DNA from: Streptomyces sp. JJ36 | GTDB taxonomy: Bacteria > Actinomycetota > Actinomycetes > Streptomycetales > Streptomycetaceae | DNA length: 34,768 nt | Assembly (NCBI RefSeq): GCF_021696945.1 | Contig: NZ_JACYHE010000064.1 | Coordinates: 1-34,768 of the forward strand | Direction of reading: 5' to 3' | In this document: piece by piece, positions 30,768 through 34,768 of the stretch | Position numbering within the stretch: position 1 is the stretch's first letter | Layout of the letters: each line of letters starts with the position of its first letter | Notes under the pieces: model-generated | Seen by the model: only the letters and a program-made list of their open reading frames with translations | What the model was told of the DNA's origin: nothing | The model's database searches: none | Program-made: the position numbers and the translations under genes

Positions 30768-31546
30768 CGCGGGACCGCGGCGACAACACGGGCGGTCACG
30801 GCCGTGACGACGCCGGTGACCTCGGCACCTCCTGCGACGAACGGCGGATCGTCGAGGCGCTCGCCGAGAGCGTGCGCGGAGCGGCGTCCGGCTCGTCCCT
30901 GCGCAGGCTCTGCGAGACCTCCGTGGGACTTCTCCAGGTCTCCGGTGTGTCACTCTCCGTCACCGGGCACAGTGCCGACGCTTCCACCATGCTCTGCGCC
31001 ACCGACGACGTCGCCGCCGGCCTCGCGGAGATGCAGTACACCCTCGGCGAGGGTCCGAGCTGTCAGGTCGGCGCAGGAAAGGCGCCCGTCTTCGCCCCCG
31101 ACCTGACCGACAGTTCCTCGGCCCGGCGGTGGCCGCTCTTCACCGCGGAGGCCCTGCGCGTCGGCGCCCACGCCGTCTTCTCCGTACCGCTGGGCGACGG
31201 GGTCGCCGGGCTCGGCACGCTGGACCTGTACCGGGGGACGCCCGGCCCGCTCACCGCACGCCAGGTGCGCACGGCCTTCGCCGCCGCCGACGTGGCCACC
31301 TTCGCCCTGGTCGCGCTGGACCGGCGTTCCGCCGGGGCGGAAGAAGTCGTAGCGTGGCTATCGGGGGCGGAAGCGAATCACGAGGAGATTCACCAGGCCG
31401 CCGGAATGCTCATGGTGCGGCTCGGCGTCGGCATCGACGAGGCTCTCGCCCTGTTGCGAGCCCGCGCCTTCGCAGAAGGAACAACGGCGACCGAACTCGC
31501 CCGCGCAATCGTCAACCGCAGAACGGACGTCACCGGAAATGACTGA
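30764..31546 (+). CDS. GAF-ANTAR RNA-binding antiterminator regulator
   Basis: GTG 30764, behind GGAGG, gives 260 residues. The GAF domain covers about residues 35-185 (MQYTLGEGPSCQVGAGKAPV, VFAPDLTD, VFSVPLGDGVAGLGTLDLYR). The ANTAR domain is at the C-terminus (HEEIHQAAGMLMVRLGVGID, ALALLRARAFAEGTTATELA, IVNRR). This is the standard two-domain actinomycete form: the GAF part binds a signal or partner and the ANTAR part binds paired hairpins in nascent RNA to prevent termination. The last codons overlap or abut the second GAF-ANTAR gene, so the two are cotranscribed. The target RNAs are unknown. Confidence 0.92.
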   Translation: MTRDRGDNTGGHGRDDAGDLGTSCDERRIVEALAESVRGAASGSSLRRLCETSVGLLQVSGVSLSVTGHSADASTMLCATDDVAAGLAEMQYTLGEGPSCQVGAGKAPVFAPDLTDSSSARRWPLFTAEALRVGAHAVFSVPLGDGVAGLGTLDLYRGTPGPLTARQVRTAFAAADVATFALVALDRRSAGAEEVVAWLSGAEANHEEIHQAAGMLMVRLGVGIDEALALLRARAFAEGTTATELARAIVNRRTDVTGND

Positions 31547-31580
31547 GACACAGGGGCGCAACCGGGGACGGGAGACGAGC

Positions 31581-32336
31581 ATGAGCCGCGACGAGCAGTT
31601 GGCCAGGGCCTTCGTGGGGCTGGCGGACACCTTCTCCGACGAGTTCGACCCCCTCCTCCTCTTCCACCGCCTGGTCGCAGCTTCCGTGGAGCTGCTGGAC
31701 GTCGACGCGGCCGCGGTGATGATGGCCGACGCCCGCGGCAGCCTGCGGACCATGGCGGCTTCCGAGGACGAGGCCGAGTTCCTCGAGCTGCTCCAGCTCC
31801 AGACCGGCTCCGGCCCGTGCATGGACGCCTACCGCACGGGGCTGGCCCGCGGTGTCCCCGACCTCGCCCGGGAGCGGGAGCACTGGCCCCGGCTGGTCCC
31901 CGCCGCACTGGGCGCCGGCTTCCAGGCCATGTACACCGTCCCGCTCCAGATGCACCACCGGGTGATCGGTGCGGTCAACTTCTTCCGCACCCGGAGCGGG
32001 GACCTCCCGGAGCACCACCAGGGACTGGCCCAGGCCCTGGCGGACGCCGCCGTGCTGGCCCTGATGCACTGGTCGCAGGAGCCCACGACCGCGGAGGACG
32101 TCCTGAGCCGTGTCCAGGGCGCGATCTCGGCGAAGACCATGCTCGAAGCGGCCAAGGGCATGATCGCGGAGTACGCCGGCGTCTCGATCGCCGAGGCGTC
32201 GGGCCTGCTGCGCACGTACGCGGAGAAGAACCGCAGACGGCTGGCGGAGACCGCGCAGGCGCTCACCGCCCGGGACCTCGACCCGGCGGCCGTGCTCAAC
32301 GGCGGGCGGCCGGTCCCGCCGGAGGCCGGACGGTGA
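31581..32336 (+). CDS. Second GAF-ANTAR regulator
   Basis: ATG 31581, six bases after GGGAG, gives 251 residues; an upstream in-frame ATG at 31539 overlaps the previous gene but lacks a good ribosome binding site. GAF is at about 25-170 (LDVDAAAVMMADARGSLRTM, LQLQTGSGPCMDAYRTG, MYTVPLQMHHRVIGAVNFFR). ANTAR follows (AISAKTMLEAAKGMIAEYAG, SIAEASGLLRTYAEKNRRRL). It has the same architecture as its upstream neighbour but only moderate similarity, so the pair is an old duplication or a two-component set rather than a recent copy. Heteromer formation is conceivable. It ends convergently against the archease gene. Confidence 0.92.
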   Translation: MSRDEQLARAFVGLADTFSDEFDPLLLFHRLVAASVELLDVDAAAVMMADARGSLRTMAASEDEAEFLELLQLQTGSGPCMDAYRTGLARGVPDLAREREHWPRLVPAALGAGFQAMYTVPLQMHHRVIGAVNFFRTRSGDLPEHHQGLAQALADAAVLALMHWSQEPTTAEDVLSRVQGAISAKTMLEAAKGMIAEYAGVSIAEASGLLRTYAEKNRRRLAETAQALTARDLDPAAVLNGGRPVPPEAGR

Positions 32337-32359
32337 GCGGGGCACGCCTACGGCGTCCG

Positions 32360-32383
32360 GCTCCGGGGGTCCGGGTCCGGAGC
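32360..32383. terminator. Bidirectional hairpin between the GAF-ANTAR and archease genes
   Basis: GCTCCGG at 32360-32366 pairs with CCGGAGC at 32377-32383 across a 10-base loop, in the 49-base gap between two convergent stops. Confidence 0.5.
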
Positions 32384-32385
32384 GC

Positions 32386-32844
32386 TCAGACGTCGATGGT
32401 GGCGGCGCAGGACCAGCCGTAGGGACCGGGCGCCAGCCGCAGCTCGTTCCAGGAGACGCCCTTCGGCGCCGAGCCGGTACGCGGCACCGCGTCCAGCCCG
32501 GTCACCCCCAGGCGTACGTCCAGCCCGCCACCGGCAGCCGGACGGGCCTCGACCTCCACCGGCACCTCGCCGTACACCTCCAGCCGGTAGACCACCTCGT
32601 CCAGCAGGGCGGCCAGCGTGTCGGCGTCGCCGGTGTCCGCCAGGTGCAGACGGTGCACGGCGGCCGGACGGGCGCCGGAGACGTCGGCGAACCAGCCGAC
32701 CATGCCCCGCGCCGCCTCCACCAGGCACTGCTCCCGGCTGGGCCCCCAGGCCTCGATGCGCACATCGGCCGTGTGCGGCACGGCCCGGTGCCCGGCCGCG
32801 CCGCGGCGGCGCGCCTGCACGTCCTCGCTGGGATCGCCGACCAT
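32386..32844 (-). CDS. Archease, RtcB activator
   Basis: ATG 32844 is preferred and gives 152 residues, near the 140 usual for the family; longer in-frame starts exist. The opening HRAVPHTADVRIEAWGPSRE has the conserved His-Thr-Ala-Asp segment. LVEAARGMVGWFADVSG, ALLDEVVYRLEVYGEVP and a C-terminal KGVSWNELRLAPGPYGW (in place of the usual KAVTYH...G...A) complete the fold. Archease promotes RtcB guanylylation and multiple turnover by placing GTP and metal in the RtcB active site. The rtcB gene is 10.5 kb away on the other strand, so they share a neighbourhood but not an operon. The actinobacterial form with WNEL in place of YHxL is worth noting. Confidence 0.85.
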   Translation of the reverse strand: MVGDPSEDVQARRRGAAGHRAVPHTADVRIEAWGPSREQCLVEAARGMVGWFADVSGARPAAVHRLHLADTGDADTLAALLDEVVYRLEVYGEVPVEVEARPAAGGGLDVRLGVTGLDAVPRTGSAPKGVSWNELRLAPGPYGWSCAATIDV

Positions 32845-33187
32845 GCCGTCCGCGTGCCCCTCCCGGCCGTGGTCATGCGCCGCAGGGGACGGGGACCGGC
32901 GTCCGCGGACGGCTGTGTGCGGGCGCCGCACCCGCGGCCCGGCGCGAGGCCCGGCGTGCGGGATCTGCCGGTCGATCATGACAGAATGACAGGCGTGCAC
33001 GTCACGGTCCGGAATCGGGCCGGTAGACGCCCGACTGCCCGCCGCCCGTACGGGGAACACGCCGGTACACGCGGAGACACGCGGAGACACGCGGAGACAC
33101 GCGGGAGAGACGCGGGAGAGACGCGGGAGACACGGACCACTCGGGGGAAGACCACCGGGCTTTCGGAGCCTGCGGAAGGAGATCGCG
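32845..33187. other. Divergent intergenic region with minisatellite
   Basis: About 343 bases between archease (leftward) and the small membrane protein (rightward). It holds the tandem repeat at 33067-33132 and the ribosome binding site AAGGAG just before 33188. No further gene is supported. Confidence 0.5.
33067..33132. repeat. Tandem ACACGCGGAG minisatellite
   Basis: Three exact 10-bp copies of ACACGCGGAG (33067-33096) are followed by slightly longer variants with CGCGGGAG (to about 33132). The 10-bp period is one DNA turn. It lies 56-121 bases upstream of the small membrane-protein start. Confidence 0.85.
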
Positions 33188-33352
33188 ATGGATGCACTGA
33201 TGTGGCTGACCATTCCGCTCATAGCGGGGGTTCTCGCCGGTATCTGGGCCGTGCAGGCGGGGCGGCCCCGCGAGCAGCGGCCGTGGACCGAACTGGAGCA
33301 GTACCGGGGCTTTCAGGCCGCCCTGGCCCGGAAGTCGCCCGGCCGGTCCTGA
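33188..33352 (+). CDS. Small single-pass membrane protein
   Basis: ATG 33188, six bases after AAGGAG, gives 54 residues. Residues about 4-24 (LMWLTIPLIAGVLAGIWAVQ) form one transmembrane helix. The C-terminal half is polar and probably cytoplasmic, with RPWTELEQYRGFQAALARK. Short proteins of this layout are common and conserved in Streptomyces, but I know no function for them. The clear ribosome binding site supports expression. Confidence 0.75.
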   Translation: MDALMWLTIPLIAGVLAGIWAVQAGRPREQRPWTELEQYRGFQAALARKSPGRS

Positions 33353-33482
33353 AGGCCCCGGGCCACCGGGTCCCTCAGGAACGGCCGGCGCGGAGCCGGA
33401 CGGCGGGCAGCACGTCGTCCCGGGTGGTCCCGGGGCGGGGTGACGGGAAGTGCGTGCGCGAGACGACGGGAGGCGGAGAACC

Positions 33483-34768
33483 GTGACGCGCCGGTGTGTC
33501 CTGCTGAAGCACGGGGAGATCGTCCTCAAGGGGCGCAACCGCAACCGCTTCGAGAACCGCCTGCGGAACAACCTGCGGGCCGCCCTCGAAGGGGTCGGCC
33601 CGGTGCGCGTCACGACGCGGGGCAGCGTCACCGAGGTGTCCGGCAACGCCCCCGTGGAGGAGCTGACCGCACGGGTCAGGCAGGTCATGGGGTACGACCT
33701 CGTGCAGCCGGCACTCGCGGTGCCGAAGGACGAGCGGGAGATCGCAGCGGCAGCCGTGGAGCTGGTGGCCGGCCGCTCCGGCGGCACCGGCACCTTCGCG
33801 GTGCGGGCCCGGCGCCGCGACAAGGCGTTCCCGCTGCGCTCCACGCAGCTCGCCGCGTTCCTGGGGGCCCGGATCCGGGAGGAGCTGGGCCTCCGGGTGG
33901 ATCTCGGCAGCCCGGACACGGAGCTCTCGGTCGAGATCGACCGGGACGCGGCATACCTCTCCGTCGAGCGCCTGCCGGGGCAGGGCGGACTGCCCGTCGG
34001 CGCCAGCGGACGGGCCGTGGCGCTGCTCTCCGGCGGGTACGACTCCCCCGTCGCGGCCTACCGCGCGATGCGACGCGGGCTGCGCTGCGAGTTCGTGCAC
34101 TTCACCGGCGCGCCGTACACCGGGCCCGCATCGGCCTACAAGGCGTACGCCCTGGTCCGCGAGCTGGCCCGCTACCAGCCGGGGGCACGGCTGCACATCG
34201 TGCCGCTCGGCAGCGCCCAGCGCTCCCTGGCCACCGCGGGAGCGGGGCGGCTCCAGATCGTGGCGCAGCGGCGGCTGATGGCCCGGGTGGGTGCGGAACT
34301 GGCGCGCCGGGCCCGGGCCCGGGCGCTGGTCACCGGGGACAGCCTGGGGCAGGTGGCGAGCCAGACGCTCTCCAACATGGCGGCCGTGGACGCCGCCGTA
34401 CCGCTGCCGGTGCTGCGGCCGCTGCTCGGCTGGGACAAGAAGGAGATCCTGGCGGAGGCGGCGCGGATCGGCACCGAGACGGTCTCCCGGCTGCCGGACG
34501 AGGACTGCTGCCGCAACTTCGTCCCGCCGCGGGTGGCCACCAGCGCCGGGCGGGGGCAACTGGCGCGGCTGGAGGAGCGCTTCGACATGGAGGAGACGGT
34601 GGGCGCGCTCCTCGACCGGGCCCGGCTGGTCTTCCCCGGCACGGACGTCACCCCCGGGGAGGCGCCCGGCGCGGAGGCGGGCACCTGCGGCGTGCGGGCC
34701 GGCTCCGGCGCGGAGGCGCCGGCCGGCGCCTCCGGGGACGCGCCCGGCGCCCCGGCACCGCCCGGGCC
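33483..34768 (+). CDS. ThiI-like tRNA 4-thiouridine synthetase (partial, runs off the right edge)
   Basis: GTG 33483 opens a frame with no stop before the window end (428 codons seen). A THUMP-type N-terminal part (LLKHGEIVLKGRNRNRFENR, TFAVRARRRDKAFPLRS) is followed by the PP-loop ATP pyrophosphatase domain (ALLSGGYDSPVAAYRAMRRG). ALVTGDSLGQVASQTLSNMA and SRLPDEDCCRNFVPP are diagnostic of ThiI. The enzyme adenylates U8 of tRNA and inserts sulfur; in some organisms it also serves thiamine synthesis. After the ThiI core the chain becomes Gly/Ala/Pro-rich, with no rhodanese domain visible so far. The actinomycete form may therefore use another sulfur donor route. Confidence 0.9.
   Translation, partial: MTRRCVLLKHGEIVLKGRNRNRFENRLRNNLRAALEGVGPVRVTTRGSVTEVSGNAPVEELTARVRQVMGYDLVQPALAVPKDEREIAAAAVELVAGRSGGTGTFAVRARRRDKAFPLRSTQLAAFLGARIREELGLRVDLGSPDTELSVEIDRDAAYLSVERLPGQGGLPVGASGRAVALLSGGYDSPVAAYRAMRRGLRCEFVHFTGAPYTGPASAYKAYALVRELARYQPGARLHIVPLGSAQRSLATAGAGRLQIVAQRRLMARVGAELARRARARALVTGDSLGQVASQTLSNMAAVDAAVPLPVLRPLLGWDKKEILAEAARIGTETVSRLPDEDCCRNFVPPRVATSAGRGQLARLEERFDMEETVGALLDRARLVFPGTDVTPGEAPGAEAGTCGVRAGSGAEAPAGASGDAPGAPAPPG

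Noticed and set aside
33067..33132. Tandem repeats considered as a CRISPR array
   Set aside because: The units are 10-11 bp and directly contiguous with no spacers, and no cas genes are present.

Overview
The window looks like a Streptomyces (or close relative) chromosome. The DNA is very GC-rich, codon third positions are overwhelmingly G/C, GTG starts are frequent, and many genes overlap by GTGA or ATGA. It also has a SARP activator carrying a rare TTA codon, ANTAR regulators and an actinobacterial-type acyl-CoA carboxylase. No rRNA, tRNA, CRISPR array or intact insertion sequence was seen.

Positions 1 to about 19.8 kb read as the flank of an aromatic (type II) polyketide cluster with deoxysugar genes. 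At the left are the end of a flavin hydroxylase of the acyl-CoA dehydrogenase fold, a SnoaL-like protein, a luciferase-like flavoenzyme and a 3-hydroxyacyl-CoA-dehydrogenase-type ketoreductase resembling ActVI-ORF1. Genes at 6.5-10.2 kb encode a 2,3-dehydratase, a 3-ketoreductase and an E1-type 3-dehydratase, which together give C-2 and C-3 deoxygenation (2,3,6-trideoxyhexose, rhodinose/amicetose type). A VOC protein, a single-domain SARP, a PadR repressor and an APC permease follow. A leftward operon from 19.8 to 14.3 kb encodes an acyl-CoA dehydrogenase, a phosphopantetheinyl transferase, an ActIV-like metallo-beta-lactamase-fold cyclase, and acyl-CoA carboxylase beta and epsilon subunits. 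The minimal PKS, glycosyltransferase, early sugar genes and E3 reductase are not in the window. Heptamer repeats with 11-bp period stand about 50 bp upstream of both the sugar operon and the leftward operon, so the SARP probably drives both.

A separate cassette lies at 3.2-6.3 kb, between the ketoreductase and the sugar genes. It has an XRE regulator with an apparent one-base deletion, a 46-codon Asp/Gly/Asn-rich peptide, and an overlapping PIMT-type O-methyltransferase. It fits the imiditide (aspartimide RiPP) pattern.

From 19.9 kb onward the genes are general or accessory: a PEBP protein, the RNA ligase RtcB, and then a block of small exported proteins. Inside that block is a 36-codon Pro/Leu-rich peptide gene with a strong ribosome binding site, a 15-bp hairpin, and then a prolyl oligopeptidase. 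This is the best candidate here for an undescribed peptide pathway. Next come a Gln/Pro-rich exported protein, an exopolysaccharide initiating glycosyltransferase, three ANTAR-domain regulators, archease (the RtcB partner), a small membrane protein and the start of a ThiI-like tRNA sulfurtransferase gene that runs off the right edge.
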